Shown piece after piece: positions 37,010 to 46,731 of a DNA stretch of 64,000 bases. The notes under the pieces were generated by a model that was not told the DNA's origin, searched no databases, and saw only the letters and a list, made by a program, of their open reading frames with translations. Positions within the stretch are counted from its first letter, which is position 1, and the number at the start of each line of letters is the position of its first letter. Both the position numbers and the translations under genes were made by a program. The DNA lies in contig OY762308.1 in the NCBI GenBank assembly GCA_963665555.2, positions 372,001-436,000 on the forward strand. The letters are read 5' to 3'. This DNA is from CAXXXW01 sp963665555. GTDB taxonomy: Bacteria; Pseudomonadota; Alphaproteobacteria; Thalassobaculales; Thalassobaculaceae.

Positions 37010-40000
37010 TTACGGCCGGGCGCCGGCGCGGCCCGCGCGGCTCGGCGCCAGCGCGCGGTCGAGCAGGCGGGCGGGGTGCACCGCCTCGCGCCCGGCGCCG
37101 TCGCGGATCTGGTGGCGGCAGCTGAAGCCGTCCGCGACCGCGACCGTCTCCGGCCCGGCCGCGCGCATGGCGGGCAGCAGGGCGAGTTCCGCCATCGCCA
37201 TGGACACGTCGTAATGCCGCGCCTCGTAGCCGAAGGAGCCGGCCATGCCGCAGCAGCTCGACTCGACGACCGAAACCTCCAGGCCGGGCACCATGCGCAG
37301 CGTCTCCTCCATGGCGCCCATCGCCGCGAAGGCCTTGCGGTGGCAGTGGCCGTGGACCAGCGCCCGCGCGCCGGCCGGCCGCGTGTCGAGGTCGAGCCGC
37401 CCGGCCGCGCGCTCGCGGACCAGGAACTCCTCGAAGGTCAGCGCCGCCCCGGCCAGCCGCCGCGACGCGCGGCCCGGCAGCAGGGCCGGCGCCTCGTCGC
37501 GGAGCGTGAACAGGCAGGACGGCTCCAGCCCGACCACCGCGCGCCCGGCCTCGACATGCGGCGCGCAGGCCTCGACCAGGCGTTTCGCCTCGCGCCGCGC
37601 CTCCTCGACCATGCCGGCGGCGAGATAGGTGCGCCCGCAGCAGGCGCGCCGCCCCTCGTGCTCGCCCCGAGGGCCGGCGACATGGACGCGATAGCCCGCC
37701 GCCTCCAGCACGCGGACCGCCGCGCGCAGGTTCTCCGGCTCGAAATACGTGTTGAAAGTGTCGGCCAGCAGGGCCACGTCCTTGCCCCGTTCGCGCTCGG
37801 AAACCTCGGAGGCGCGGAACGGGTCGGCGCGCCAGGCCGGCAGCCGGCGGCGCGCCGACAGGCCCAGCGCCTTCTCGCCGATCCAGGCCGCGCCGGGCAG
37901 CGCGTCGCGCAGGTTGGCGAGGAAATGGAAGCGCGAGGCCGCCTCGGCCCAGCGCGGCAGATGGCCGATCGCCCACTCCCGGGCCGGAACCCCGTGCCGG
38001 CGCGCCCGCGCCCGCCGCGCCTCGATCTTCATCCGCGCCATGTCCACGCCGGTGGGGCATTCGCGCCGGCAGGCCTTGCAGGACACGCACAGGTCCAGCG
38101 TTTCCGCCATCGCGTCGGAGGCCAGCGCGTCCGGCCCCAGCTGCCCGGTGAGCGCGAGGCGCAGCGTGTTGGCGCGCCCGCGCGTCGTGTGTTTCTCGTC
38201 GCGGGTGACGCGGTAGCTGGGGCACATCGCGCCGCCGGCCAGCTTGCGGCACGCGCCGTTGTTGTTGCACATCTCGACCGCCGCCGGCAGGCCGCGCCAC
38301 TCCGACCAGTCGAGCGCGGTGCCGCGGGGCTCCGCCCGGTAGCCGGGCCGGTAGCGGAACAGGCTCCGGTCGTCCATGCGCGGCGGATCGACGATGCGGC
38401 CGGGGTTCATGATTCCGTCCGGGTCGAAGGCGCGCTTGAGTTCCCCGAACGCCGCCGTCAGCCGCTTGCCGAACATCGCCTCGTGGAACTCGGAGCGCAC
38501 GATGCCGTCGCCGTGCTCGCCCGAATGGGACCCCTTGTAGCGGCGCACCAGCTCGAACGCCTCCTCGGCGATGGCGCGCATCTTCGCGACATCCGCGCCC
38601 TTCTTCATGTTCAGCACCGGGCGCACATGCAGGCAGCCGACGGAGGCGTGGGCGTACCAGGTCCCCCGCGTGCCGTGGCGGCGGAACACCGCCTCCAGCC
38701 GCTCCGTGTAGTCGGCGAGGTCCTCCAGCGGCACCGCGCAATCCTCGACGAAGGAGACCGGCTTTCCCTCGGTCCGCATCGACATCACGATGTTGAGGCC
38801 CTGGCGGCGCACCTCGGCGATGCCGGCCTGGAGCGCCGGATCGACCGCCTCCACCACCGCATCCGGATGGCCGAGATCGCCCATCGCCTCGCGCAGCGCC
38901 CTGAGCCGGGCCAGCAGCGGCCCCTCCTCCTCGCCCGAGAATTCGACGACCAGCAGCGCGGCCGGGTCGCCCTCGACGAAGCTTTCGATGGTCGCGCGGA
39001 ACATCGGGATGCGCCGCGCGAGTTCGATCATCGCGCGGTCCACCAGTTCGACCGCCGCGGGGTCGAGCGCGACCAGCCGCGGCGCCGCCTCCATCGCCGC
39101 GCGGAAGGTCGGGAAATGGCAGACGCCGACGACGCGCCGGGCCGGGACCGGATGCAGCTTCAGCTCGATCGCCTCGAACGCCGCCAGCGTGCCCTCGGAG
39201 CCGACCAGCAGGCTCGCCATGTTGTGGCCGGCCGGGTCCACCGTGTCGAGGTTGTAGCCGCCGACGCGCCGCGCCACCTTCGGGAAGCGCGCCGCGATCT
39301 CCCCCCGCTCCCGCGCGGCGATGTCGCGCGCCGTCCGCGCCAGCGCGGCGAGGCGCGGCGGCGCGCCGGCGGCGCCGATGTTCCCCGGCGTCCAGCCGAA
39401 CCGCGCCCGCGTCCCGTCGGCGAGGATGGCGTCGATGGCGGTCACGTTGTCCACCATGATCCCGTAGCGGATCGAGCGCGCGCCGCAGGAATTGTTGGCC
39501 GCCATGCCCCCGATCGTGGCGCGCGAGGCGGTCGAAATATCGACCGGGAAGAACAGCCCGTGCGGCTGGAGGAAAGCGTTCAGCCGGTCCAGCACCATCC
39601 CCGGCTCGACCGTGACCGACCGCGCCTCGGGGTCGAAGGCCAGCACGCGGTCGAGATGTTTCGAGCAGTCGATAACGACGGCCCGGTTCACCGTCTGCCC
39701 GCACTGGCTGGTGCCGGCGCCGCGCGGCAGCACGGGCGCGCCGGCGTCGGCCGCGATTTCGACCGCGCGGGCGAGGTCGTCGCGCGTCCGGGGCGCGGCG
39801 GCGCCGATCGGCTCCACCTGGTAGATCGAGGCGTCGGTGGCGTAGCGCCCGCGGGAGAAGGGGTCGAACAGGACCTCCCCCTCCATCCCGGCCGCCAGCC
39901 GCGCGGCCAGCGCCGGGTCGCCGATCGCCGGCGCGGCCCGCCGGGAGGGGCCAATGGCGGGCGCGGGCGCGACGGCGGGCGCTTGCGGCGGCGCGGCGCG

Positions 40001-40039
40001 CGGCGGGCGCGCGGGATCGGCCTGGGCGGCGGTCGGCAT
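37010..40039 (-). CDS. FAD-linked 2-hydroxyacid dehydrogenase with fused Fe-S/CCG domain
   Basis: A 1009-residue fusion. An FAD-binding PCMH domain contains VLPRGAGTSQCGQT and DISTASRATIGGMAANNSCG. An FAD-oxidase C-terminal domain contains HGDGIVRSEFHEAMFG. A 4Fe-4S ferredoxin region has CVSCKACRRECPTG and a preceding CNNNGAC, and C-terminal Cys-rich CCG-type domains include EPSCLFTLRDEAP and SSCCGMAGSFG. This is the DLD/GlcD-GlcF-type layout in one chain, oxidising D-lactate, glycolate or D-2-hydroxyglutarate with electron transfer to the membrane quinone pool or an acceptor. The ATG at 40039 follows GGAGA; the frame upstream is open but not conserved. Confidence 0.92.
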   Translation of the reverse strand: MPTAAQADPARPPRAAPPQAPAVAPAPAIGPSRRAAPAIGDPALAARLAAGMEGEVLFDPFSRGRYATDASIYQVEPIGAAAPRTRDDLARAVEIAADAGAPVLPRGAGTSQCGQTVNRAVVIDCSKHLDRVLAFDPEARSVTVEPGMVLDRLNAFLQPHGLFFPVDISTASRATIGGMAANNSCGARSIRYGIMVDNVTAIDAILADGTRARFGWTPGNIGAAGAPPRLAALARTARDIAARERGEIAARFPKVARRVGGYNLDTVDPAGHNMASLLVGSEGTLAAFEAIELKLHPVPARRVVGVCHFPTFRAAMEAAPRLVALDPAAVELVDRAMIELARRIPMFRATIESFVEGDPAALLVVEFSGEEEGPLLARLRALREAMGDLGHPDAVVEAVDPALQAGIAEVRRQGLNIVMSMRTEGKPVSFVEDCAVPLEDLADYTERLEAVFRRHGTRGTWYAHASVGCLHVRPVLNMKKGADVAKMRAIAEEAFELVRRYKGSHSGEHGDGIVRSEFHEAMFGKRLTAAFGELKRAFDPDGIMNPGRIVDPPRMDDRSLFRYRPGYRAEPRGTALDWSEWRGLPAAVEMCNNNGACRKLAGGAMCPSYRVTRDEKHTTRGRANTLRLALTGQLGPDALASDAMAETLDLCVSCKACRRECPTGVDMARMKIEARRARARRHGVPAREWAIGHLPRWAEAASRFHFLANLRDALPGAAWIGEKALGLSARRRLPAWRADPFRASEVSERERGKDVALLADTFNTYFEPENLRAAVRVLEAAGYRVHVAGPRGEHEGRRACCGRTYLAAGMVEEARREAKRLVEACAPHVEAGRAVVGLEPSCLFTLRDEAPALLPGRASRRLAGAALTFEEFLVRERAAGRLDLDTRPAGARALVHGHCHRKAFAAMGAMEETLRMVPGLEVSVVESSCCGMAGSFGYEARHYDVSMAMAELALLPAMRAAGPETVAVADGFSCRHQIRDGAGREAVHPARLLDRALAPSRAGRAGARP

Positions 40040-40148
40040 GGGCGTCTCCGGCGGCGGGGCGGCAAATCTACAAGGCGCGCCGGCCCGCTTCAAACCCGTT
40101 TCGCGCCCGCCGCCGCCGCGCGCCTCCGCCCCGCGCGGCGCGAAGGCC

Positions 40149-40988
40149 CTACCCGATCCGCCGGGCCGGGGGCGCGGCCGCGCAGACGGCGGCAAGCGAG
40201 GGGAGCGCGGGGACGATCGCCAGTTCCTCCAGGCCGCGCCGCTCCGTCTCCGCCAGCACGAGGTCGGCGCCGGCGACCGCGCCGCCGAGCGCGGCCGCGA
40301 GGTCGCCCGTGTCCAGCAGCCGGCCCGCGAGGAGGGCGGCGAACAGGTCGCCCGCGCCGTTGAACCGCCGGGCGCGCCGGGGCGCCGCCGCCCGCCACGC
40401 CCCGGCGGCGCCGATCGCGTAGGCCGCCGTCTCGCCGCCCTCGGCCCGGCCGGTGACCGCGACGCTCCGGGGCCCGAGCCGGCGCAGCGCCCGCGCGGCC
40501 TCCAGCATCTCGGCGGCGCCCGTAACCGCCCGGCCCGTCAGCCAGCCGAGCTCGTCGAGGTTGGGGACGGCGATGTCGGCCAGCGGCGCCAGTTCGTCGC
40601 GGATCGCCTCCATCACGCCCTCGCGCACATAGACGCGGCCGTTGTCGCCGATCACCGGGTCGAGCACGTAGATCGCGGCGGGGTTGGCGTCCCGGGCGCG
40701 CCGGACCGCGCGGGCGACCCGCGCCGCCGCCGCCGGCTCGCCGAGATAGCCGGACAAGACCGCCGCGCAGCGCGGCATCGCGCCGAGCGCCGCGATCCCG
40801 TCGACCAGGCCGCCGATCTCCGCCGCCGGCCGCGCGCCGCCGGTAAAGCGCCCGTGGCCGGGATGGTTCGAGAACGCCACCGTGTCGATCCGCCAGACCT
40901 CGCGCCCCAGCGCCTGGAGCGCCGGGACGGCGACGGCGTTGCCCACATGGCCGAGGGCGACGCCGGACTGGATGCTGAGAACGGCCAT
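40149..40988 (-). CDS. pdxY: Pyridoxal kinase
   Basis: A 279-residue ribokinase-fold kinase of the PdxK/PdxY type that phosphorylates pyridoxal to PLP. Recognisable features are the opening LSIQSGVALGHVGN, DTVAFSNHPGH, and the catalytic-base motif FNGAGDLFAALLAG, in which the usual GTGD is GAGD. PNLDELGWLTG is a conserved pyridoxal-kinase signature. It precedes the FAD dehydrogenase and the PLP-dependent aminotransferase on the same strand, 109 bp upstream. Confidence 0.9.
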   Translation of the reverse strand: MAVLSIQSGVALGHVGNAVAVPALQALGREVWRIDTVAFSNHPGHGRFTGGARPAAEIGGLVDGIAALGAMPRCAAVLSGYLGEPAAAARVARAVRRARDANPAAIYVLDPVIGDNGRVYVREGVMEAIRDELAPLADIAVPNLDELGWLTGRAVTGAAEMLEAARALRRLGPRSVAVTGRAEGGETAAYAIGAAGAWRAAAPRRARRFNGAGDLFAALLAGRLLDTGDLAAALGGAVAGADLVLAETERRGLEELAIVPALPSLAAVCAAAPPARRIG

Positions 40989-41058
40989 TCCCCGGCCTCC
41001 GCGCGGCGGCCCGGCCGGCCGGCGCCGGCCCCGCCTCCCGGCCCGCGCCCGCGCCCGG

Positions 41059-41709
41059 CTACGCCAGGTAGGCGCCGAGATGGGCCGTGGCCCGCGCGCG
41101 CATCTCGGCGTCGAAAACCTCCACCACGCGCTCCACCAGGCCGTACCAGAGGTTGGAGCGCCCGTTCGGCGACAGGTCCTCCGGCGCGGTCTGGCTCGCA
41201 GACGCGAAGGCGCGGGCCGTCGCCAGCCGCCGCGACCCGTCGAGAATGTCGAGCCTTGCGTCCAGTTCGGCGGTGTAGCGCCGCGTGTGGTCGATGGTGA
41301 GCAGGCCGGCCAACCCGGTTTTCGCCGGAAGCTCCTCCTCGACCATGGCGCCGCGCGCGACGACGAACACGGCCGTCCGCGCCGCGCCGGCGGGCTTCAG
41401 CACATCCGCCGCCCAGCGCTCCGCCGCGCCGCCCGGCGCGACCGGGGACAGGTGCTCGATATTGGGCGCGAGGAAGGGCATCCGGTACTCGTCGAAAACA
41501 TCCACCCGCGCAACGTCGAGGCGGATCGGCTCCCAGTCGGAGAAGTCGAGGTCGGGGAGCGCCAGGCCGGGGTCCGGCGTCTCGCAGGCGGCGAGCAGGC
41601 CGGCCGCCGCCGCGAGCGACAGCACGGCGCGGCGGGACACCGGCGCGGCTCCGGGGCCGGGGAGGCGCCGGGGCGCGGCGCGGTGGTTCGGCGTGGCGGG
41701 CATCCTCAT
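41059..41709 (-). CDS. Putative lipoprotein
   Basis: A 216-residue protein with a basic N-terminus and a lipobox, LLAAC, at the end of a hydrophobic stretch (RRAVLSLAAAAGLLAAC), so it should be lipidated and periplasm-facing. The mature part, with the segment WEPIRLDVARVDVFDEYRMP, has no motif that I recognise. The ATG at 41709 overlaps the hslO stop by 4 nt (ATGA), so it is coupled to hslO; several alphaproteobacteria keep a similar lipoprotein at this position. Function unknown. Confidence 0.75.
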   Translation of the reverse strand: MRMPATPNHRAAPRRLPGPGAAPVSRRAVLSLAAAAGLLAACETPDPGLALPDLDFSDWEPIRLDVARVDVFDEYRMPFLAPNIEHLSPVAPGGAAERWAADVLKPAGAARTAVFVVARGAMVEEELPAKTGLAGLLTIDHTRRYTAELDARLDILDGSRRLATARAFASASQTAPEDLSPNGRSNLWYGLVERVVEVFDAEMRARATAHLGAYLA

Positions 41710-42710
41710 CCTCCCGGTCCGGGGGCGCCGTCCGCCGCCGCGTCGTCCCCGCCGGCGCGGCGCAGCGCGGCCAGCGCGGGACCGTCGTAGCGGCGTTCGG
41801 TCTTGCAGAACTCGCACATCACGACGATTTCGCCATCGACCATCATGTCGCGAAGCTCCGCCGCGCTCAAGGACCGCAGGACGCGCGCGACCCGTTCGGG
41901 GGAGCAGCGGCACCGCGCCTCGAGGGGCCGCGCCGGCCAGGCGCGCACGCCGGTCTCGTGGAACAGCCGGTAGAGCAGCGCTTCGGGGGCGGCCGAGGCC
42001 GCGAGAAGCTCCTCCGGCCCGCAGCCGCTCATCAGGACGATGGCGCCGCGCCAGCCCTCGTCGTACTCCTCCTCGCCGACGCCCGCCGGCGCGCCGGCCC
42101 CGCCGTCGAAGGGCAGGCGCTGGACCATCATCGCCGCGGCCCGCCAGCCGTCCACGGGCGCGCGCGCGGCGGCGAGCGCGATCCCGGTCTCCAGCTGCTC
42201 GGAGTCGCGGAAATAGGCGTGGACGCATTCGGCGAGCGTCGGCCCCGACAATTCGACGATGCCCTGGTAGCGGTCCTCGCGGTCGCGGCGGTCCACGGTG
42301 AAGGCGATATGGCCGCCGCCGGCGAGCCGGGGCAGCGGGATGTCCGGCCCGTGCTCCGCCGCCATCCGCTCCACCCCGGCGGCGTCGCAGGCGGCGTAGC
42401 CGCGCAGCGCGCCGTCGCTGGTCACGTCGGCCATCAGCGTCCTGAGCGGGCCGGAGCCGGAAACCTGCAGCGTGAACACGCCGTCGTATTTCAGCGCGCC
42501 CGCGAGGCAGGGCGCCAGCGCCAGCGTCTGGGCCAGCAGCCGGGCCACGGGTTCGGGATGGGCGTGGACGGAGACGATGGCGTCGGCCGCCGCGCCGAGG
42601 GCGACGAAGCGGCCGCGCGGACCGAAGGGTTCGACCTGGAAGGGGAGCACGAAACCGCCGGGCGCCGCGTCCGGCCCGAATACGCCGCCGGGCGCGCGCG
42701 CCGCGGTCAC
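41706..42710 (-). CDS. hslO: Redox-regulated molecular chaperone Hsp33
   Basis: A 334-residue chaperone that is switched on by oxidative unfolding. The zinc-binding C-terminal cysteines are present as CRC and, after a spacer, CEFC (MCEFCKTERRY), the four-Cys redox switch. The core domain precedes it (GALKYDGVFTLQVSGSGPL). The GTG start overlaps the argF stop by 4 nt. Operon argD-argF-hslO-lipoprotein, as in many alphaproteobacteria. Confidence 0.92.
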   Translation of the reverse strand: MTAARAPGGVFGPDAAPGGFVLPFQVEPFGPRGRFVALGAAADAIVSVHAHPEPVARLLAQTLALAPCLAGALKYDGVFTLQVSGSGPLRTLMADVTSDGALRGYAACDAAGVERMAAEHGPDIPLPRLAGGGHIAFTVDRRDREDRYQGIVELSGPTLAECVHAYFRDSEQLETGIALAAARAPVDGWRAAAMMVQRLPFDGGAGAPAGVGEEEYDEGWRGAIVLMSGCGPEELLAASAAPEALLYRLFHETGVRAWPARPLEARCRCSPERVARVLRSLSAAELRDMMVDGEIVVMCEFCKTERRYDGPALAALRRAGGDDAAADGAPGPGG

Positions 42711-43609
42711 GCCAGGCACCAGGCGAGGATGGCCTTCTGCGTGTGCAGGCGGTTCTCGGCCTCGTCCCAGACGATGGAGCGCGGGCCGTCGATCACCGCG
42801 TCCGTCACCTCCTCGCCGCGATGGGCCGGCAGGCAGTGGAGGAACACGGCGTCCGGCCCGGCCTTCCCCATCAGCCGCTCGTCCACCCGGTAGGGGGCGA
42901 GCATGTTGTGGCGGCTCGCGTCGTCGTCGCCCATCGAGTTCCAGGTGTCGGTGACGACGCAGTCCGCGCCCGCGACCGCGGCTTCCGGGTCGGCCGTAAG
43001 TTCGACCGCGCCGCCGTTCGCGCGCGCCCATTCCAGCAGTTCCCGGGCCGGCGGCCGCTCCGGCGGGCAGGCGATGCGCAGCCGGAAGCCGAACTTGACG
43101 GAGGCGTGGATCCAGGAGGCCGCCATGTTGTTGCCGTCGCCGCTCCACGCCACCGTGCGGCCCCGGATCGGCCCGCGATGCTCCTCGAAGGCCATGACGT
43201 CGGCCATCAACTGGCAGGGATGCGAGTGGTCGGTCAGCCCGTTGATCACCGGAACGCTGGCGTGGCGCGCCATCTCCTCGATCTTCTCGCGCCCGAAGGT
43301 CCGCATCATGATGCAATCGACATAGCGCGACAGCGCCCGCGCGGTGTCGGCGACGGTCTCGCCCCGGCCGAGCTGCAGGTCGGCCGCGTTCAGCACCACG
43401 ACCTCGCCGCCCAGCTGCTTCATGCCGACCTCGAAGGACACGCGGGTGCGGGTCGAGGGTTTCTCGAAGATCATCGCCAGCGTCTTGCCGGCGAGCGGCC
43501 GGCCGGCGCCGGGGCCGGCCCGCTTCATCCCGACGGCCGCGTCCAGCATTCCGCGCAAGGTCGCGGCGTCGATTTCGTCGAGGTCGAGGAAATGTTTCGC
43601 GGTCGCCAT
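42707..43609 (-). CDS. argF: Ornithine carbamoyltransferase
   Basis: A 300-residue enzyme that condenses carbamoyl phosphate and ornithine to citrulline in arginine biosynthesis. The carbamoyl-phosphate motif is FEKPSTRTRVSFEVGM, HPCQLMAD binds the substrate, and the ornithine-loop motif HCLPAHRG is present. Length is normal. It is followed by hslO with a 4-nt overlap and preceded by argD after 38 bp. Confidence 0.95.
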   Translation of the reverse strand: MATAKHFLDLDEIDAATLRGMLDAAVGMKRAGPGAGRPLAGKTLAMIFEKPSTRTRVSFEVGMKQLGGEVVVLNAADLQLGRGETVADTARALSRYVDCIMMRTFGREKIEEMARHASVPVINGLTDHSHPCQLMADVMAFEEHRGPIRGRTVAWSGDGNNMAASWIHASVKFGFRLRIACPPERPPARELLEWARANGGAVELTADPEAAVAGADCVVTDTWNSMGDDDASRHNMLAPYRVDERLMGKAGPDAVFLHCLPAHRGEEVTDAVIDGPRSIVWDEAENRLHTQKAILAWCLA

Positions 43610-43647
43610 CGCGACACGGCTCCGGGTTCCGGCGCGGGAGGGAGGGT

Positions 43648-44820
43648 TCAGGCGGCCAGTCCGGCGCAAACCCGGTCGAGGATGCCGATCCCCTCGTCGA
43701 TCTCGTCGTCGGAGACCGTCAGCGGCGGCAGCAGGCGGACGATGTTGCCGCCGGCGACCACGCTCAGCAGCCCGGCCTCGCGCAGCGCCGCCATCGCGTC
43801 GAGGTTGCCGCCGACGCATTCGATCCCCAGCATCAGGCCGACGCCGCGGACGGACGCCACGGCCCTGGGATGGCGCGCCGCCACGCCCTCCAGCCCCTCG
43901 CGCAGGCGCGCGCCCCTGTCGCGCACGGAATCGAGGAAGCCCGGCTCCAGCATCGCGTCGAGCACCGCGTTCGCGGCCGCCATGGCCAGCGGGTTGCCGC
44001 CGAAGGTGGAGCCGTGCGTGCCCGGAACCATGCCGGAGGCCGCCGCCTCCGTCGCCAGCACCGCGCCGACCGGAAAGCCGCCGCCGAGGCCCTTGGCCAG
44101 GCCCATGATGTCCGGCGCGACGCCGTACATCTGGTACGCGAACAGGTGCCCCGTCCGGCCCATGCCGCACTGCACCTCGTCGAACACCAGCAGCGCGCCG
44201 AACTCGTCCGCCACCTCGCGCAGCCCGGCGAGGTAGTCGGCGCTCGCCGGGTTGACCCCGCCCTCGCCCTGGATCGGCTCGACCAGGATGGCGGCGGTCC
44301 TGTCGGTCATGGCGGCGCGCGCCTCGTTCAGGTTGCCGAAGGCGACGTGCGAAAACCCGCCGGGGCGCGGGCCGAAGCCCTCCCGGTACTTCTCGCTGTC
44401 GCCGGCCGAAAGCGTGGCGAGCGTGCGGCCGTGGAAGGCGCCGGTGGCGCACACCACCTCCTCGCGCTCCGGGGCGCCGGCGGCGAAATGGCGCTTGCGC
44501 GCGACCTTGAGCGCGCCCTCCATCGCCTCCGCCCCGGAATTGCAGAAGAAGCAGGTGTCGGCGAAGGAGTTCTCGACCAGCCGCGCGGCGAAACGCTGCT
44601 GTTCGGGGATGTTGTAGAGGTTGGAGACGTGCCACAGCCGCCCGGCCTGCTCCCGCAGCGCGGCGACCAGCCGGGGATGCGCGTGGCCCAGCGAGTTCGT
44701 CGCGATCCCCGTCGCGAAGTCGAGGAAACGGCGCCCGTCGGTGCTGTAGAGGTAGGACCCCTCGCCGCGCTCGAAGGCGATGTCGATCCGTCCGTAGGTG
44801 GGCATCACCGGGTCTGCCAC
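43648..44820 (-). CDS. argD: Acetylornithine aminotransferase
   Basis: A 390-residue class III PLP aminotransferase. The PLP/substrate motifs are FCNSGAEAMEGALKVARK, FHGRTLATLSAG, VFDEVQCGMGRTG, and the Schiff-base Lys in GLAKGLGGGFPVGA. It interconverts N-acetylglutamate semialdehyde and N-acetylornithine. The GTG at 44820, behind GAGGGAG, was chosen; the ATG at 44805 is the alternative. First gene of the argD-argF-hslO-lipoprotein string. Confidence 0.93.
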   Translation of the reverse strand: MADPVMPTYGRIDIAFERGEGSYLYSTDGRRFLDFATGIATNSLGHAHPRLVAALREQAGRLWHVSNLYNIPEQQRFAARLVENSFADTCFFCNSGAEAMEGALKVARKRHFAAGAPEREEVVCATGAFHGRTLATLSAGDSEKYREGFGPRPGGFSHVAFGNLNEARAAMTDRTAAILVEPIQGEGGVNPASADYLAGLREVADEFGALLVFDEVQCGMGRTGHLFAYQMYGVAPDIMGLAKGLGGGFPVGAVLATEAAASGMVPGTHGSTFGGNPLAMAAANAVLDAMLEPGFLDSVRDRGARLREGLEGVAARHPRAVASVRGVGLMLGIECVGGNLDAMAALREAGLLSVVAGGNIVRLLPPLTVSDDEIDEGIGILDRVCAGLAA

Positions 44821-44909
44821 GGCCCGTCTCCCTCGCGGTTGGGCCGCGCGCGCCGGAGGAGCCGGCGGCGCGGGGAAGGGCGGGATAGAACCGGCCGGGC
44901 CGGCGGATG

Positions 44910-46091
44910 TCAAGCCGGACTTGCCGCCGCGCCGCGCCCGCGGACGGCCTCCGGCGCGCGGAAATGCTTGGACAGCTTCAGCCCCTGCCCCTGGTAGTTG
45001 GAGCCGAGGCCGGCGCCGTAGAGCTTGTCGGGGATGTCCATCATCCGCTCGTAGACCAGCTGGCACACGGTCTGCCCGTGCTCGATCAGGAAGGGCACGT
45101 CGTGGGAGCGCACCTCCAGCACCGCCCGCGCCCCGGCGCCGCCGGTCGCCTCCATCCCGAAGCCCGGATCGAAAAACCCGGCGTAGTGGACGCGGAACTC
45201 GCCCACCCGCGTGTCGTAGGGCCGCATCTCGGCCGCGTGGTCGCGGTCCACCCGGACCGGCTCCTTCGACATCAGGATGTAGAACTCGCCGGGGTTCAGG
45301 ACCAGTTCGGCCGGCCGGCCGGCGCGGCGGCGCACCGGCTCCCAGTAGTCCAGCGCGTCGCAGGCCCCGGCCCGGTCGATGTCGATCAGCGCGGCGTGCG
45401 GCTTGGCGCGGTATCCGACCAGGCCGGTTTCGGGATCGCCCTCCAGGTCGACGCCGATCGGCTCCCATTTGCGCATGTCGCTCCCGGTCCCGCCGGCGTC
45501 GATCGGGGCCTCGGCGTCGCGCGGGACGCGGCGCACCCTGTCGAAGGGCAGCGGCTGGCCCCGGCGCAGGCGCAGCTGGTTCAGGCGCGACCCCCGGCGG
45601 ACCAGCACGCTGAAGGTGCGGGGCGAAATCTCCGCGTAGAGCGGGCCGCGGTAGCGCTCCCCCACCGTCTCGAACTCGGTCGTATGGTCGGCGATCAGCC
45701 GGGTGAACACGTCGAGCCGGCCGGTCGAACTCTTCGGGTTGGCGGCGCCGGAGACGCCGGGGGGCAGGTCGAGGCTTTCGAGCAGGCGGACGATATAGAC
45801 GCAGCCCCGCTCCAGCACCGCGCCCTCGGTGAGGTCGATCCGGTGCATCTCGAACTGTTCGAGCTTGTCCGCGACGCGGTGGCCGCGGCCGGGCAGGAAG
45901 CTGGCGCGCACCCGCCACGCCACCGGCCCGAGGCGCAGGTCGATGCTGGCGGGCTGTATCTGGTCGTCGCCGATGGGCGGATCGGCGGCGATCCGCCCGG
46001 CCGCCGCCAGTTCCCGCAACTGCCGGTCGGCGAGGATGCCGGTCGGGCGCGGCGGCGGGGGCGGCAGGTCCGGGAACAGGCCGTCCGCCAT
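44910..46091 (-). CDS. dcd: 2'-Deoxycytidine 5'-triphosphate deaminase, double-length alphaproteobacterial form
   Basis: A 393-residue enzyme consisting of two dCTP-deaminase/dUTPase-like beta-barrel halves. The first half holds ANPKSSTGRLDVFTRLI, the second VHYAGFFDPGFGME followed by EVRSHDVPFLIEHGQ and VCQLVYERM. It deaminates dCTP to dUTP for thymidylate synthesis. The double length is normal in alphaproteobacteria, whereas the E. coli enzyme is one half of this size and works as a trimer. Confidence 0.9.
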   Translation of the reverse strand: MADGLFPDLPPPPPRPTGILADRQLRELAAAGRIAADPPIGDDQIQPASIDLRLGPVAWRVRASFLPGRGHRVADKLEQFEMHRIDLTEGAVLERGCVYIVRLLESLDLPPGVSGAANPKSSTGRLDVFTRLIADHTTEFETVGERYRGPLYAEISPRTFSVLVRRGSRLNQLRLRRGQPLPFDRVRRVPRDAEAPIDAGGTGSDMRKWEPIGVDLEGDPETGLVGYRAKPHAALIDIDRAGACDALDYWEPVRRRAGRPAELVLNPGEFYILMSKEPVRVDRDHAAEMRPYDTRVGEFRVHYAGFFDPGFGMEATGGAGARAVLEVRSHDVPFLIEHGQTVCQLVYERMMDIPDKLYGAGLGSNYQGQGLKLSKHFRAPEAVRGRGAAASPA

Positions 46092-46122
46092 CGCGGTCGC
46101 GCCCGCCGGCGCCCCGCCGGGG

Positions 46123-46605
46123 TCAGAGCCTGGAGAGCACGTTTTCCGCGCTGGACACCTCGAACGCCCCGCCTTCCTCCAGCATCATCTCGCTCACCAC
46201 GCCGTCGTCCACGATCATGGCGTAGCGCGCCGAGCGCACGCCGAGGCCGCGGCTCGTGAGGTCGAGCTCCGCGCCGATCGCCTTGGCCAGGTCGCCGCTG
46301 CCGTCGGCCAGCATCGACACCTTGCCGGCGACGTTCTGGTCCGCGCCCCAGGCGTCCATCACGAAGACGTCGTTGACGGCGACGCAGGCGATCTCGTCCA
46401 CGCCCTTGCCCCTGATCTCGTCCGCCTTGTTCACGAAGCCCGGCAGGTGCTTGGCCGAGCAGGTGGGCGTGAAGGCGCCGGGCACGGCGAACATCACCAC
46501 CTTCCTGCCGCCGAACAGATCGTCCGTGCTCACGCTGTCGATCCCGTCGGCGGTCTTGCGGTGCAGCGTGACCGACGGAACCCTGTCGCCTGCCTTGATG
46601 CTCAT
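46123..46605 (-). CDS. Peroxiredoxin (Prx5/AhpE-like, glutathione/thioredoxin-dependent)
   Basis: A 160-residue peroxiredoxin reducing hydrogen and organic peroxides. The peroxidatic Cys49 is in PGAFTPTCS, with the Thr and Pro of the PxxxTxxC motif, and the conserved Arg is in the later SARYAMIVDDG segment. There is no obvious second resolving Cys, so it is likely a 1-Cys or atypical enzyme. It precedes dcd on the same strand. Confidence 0.9.
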   Translation of the reverse strand: MSIKAGDRVPSVTLHRKTADGIDSVSTDDLFGGRKVVMFAVPGAFTPTCSAKHLPGFVNKADEIRGKGVDEIACVAVNDVFVMDAWGADQNVAGKVSMLADGSGDLAKAIGAELDLTSRGLGVRSARYAMIVDDGVVSEMMLEEGGAFEVSSAENVLSRL

Positions 46606-46731
46606 CCCGACTTCCCCTTTCTCGCCGCGCGGCGGCCGGCGGCGCGCCCGCGCTCCATCGTTTCCGGCGGCCGGCGGCCGCGCGGGCCGAACATAGAGGG
46701 TTCGCGCCGGGAGTCCACCCGAAACGCGGCC

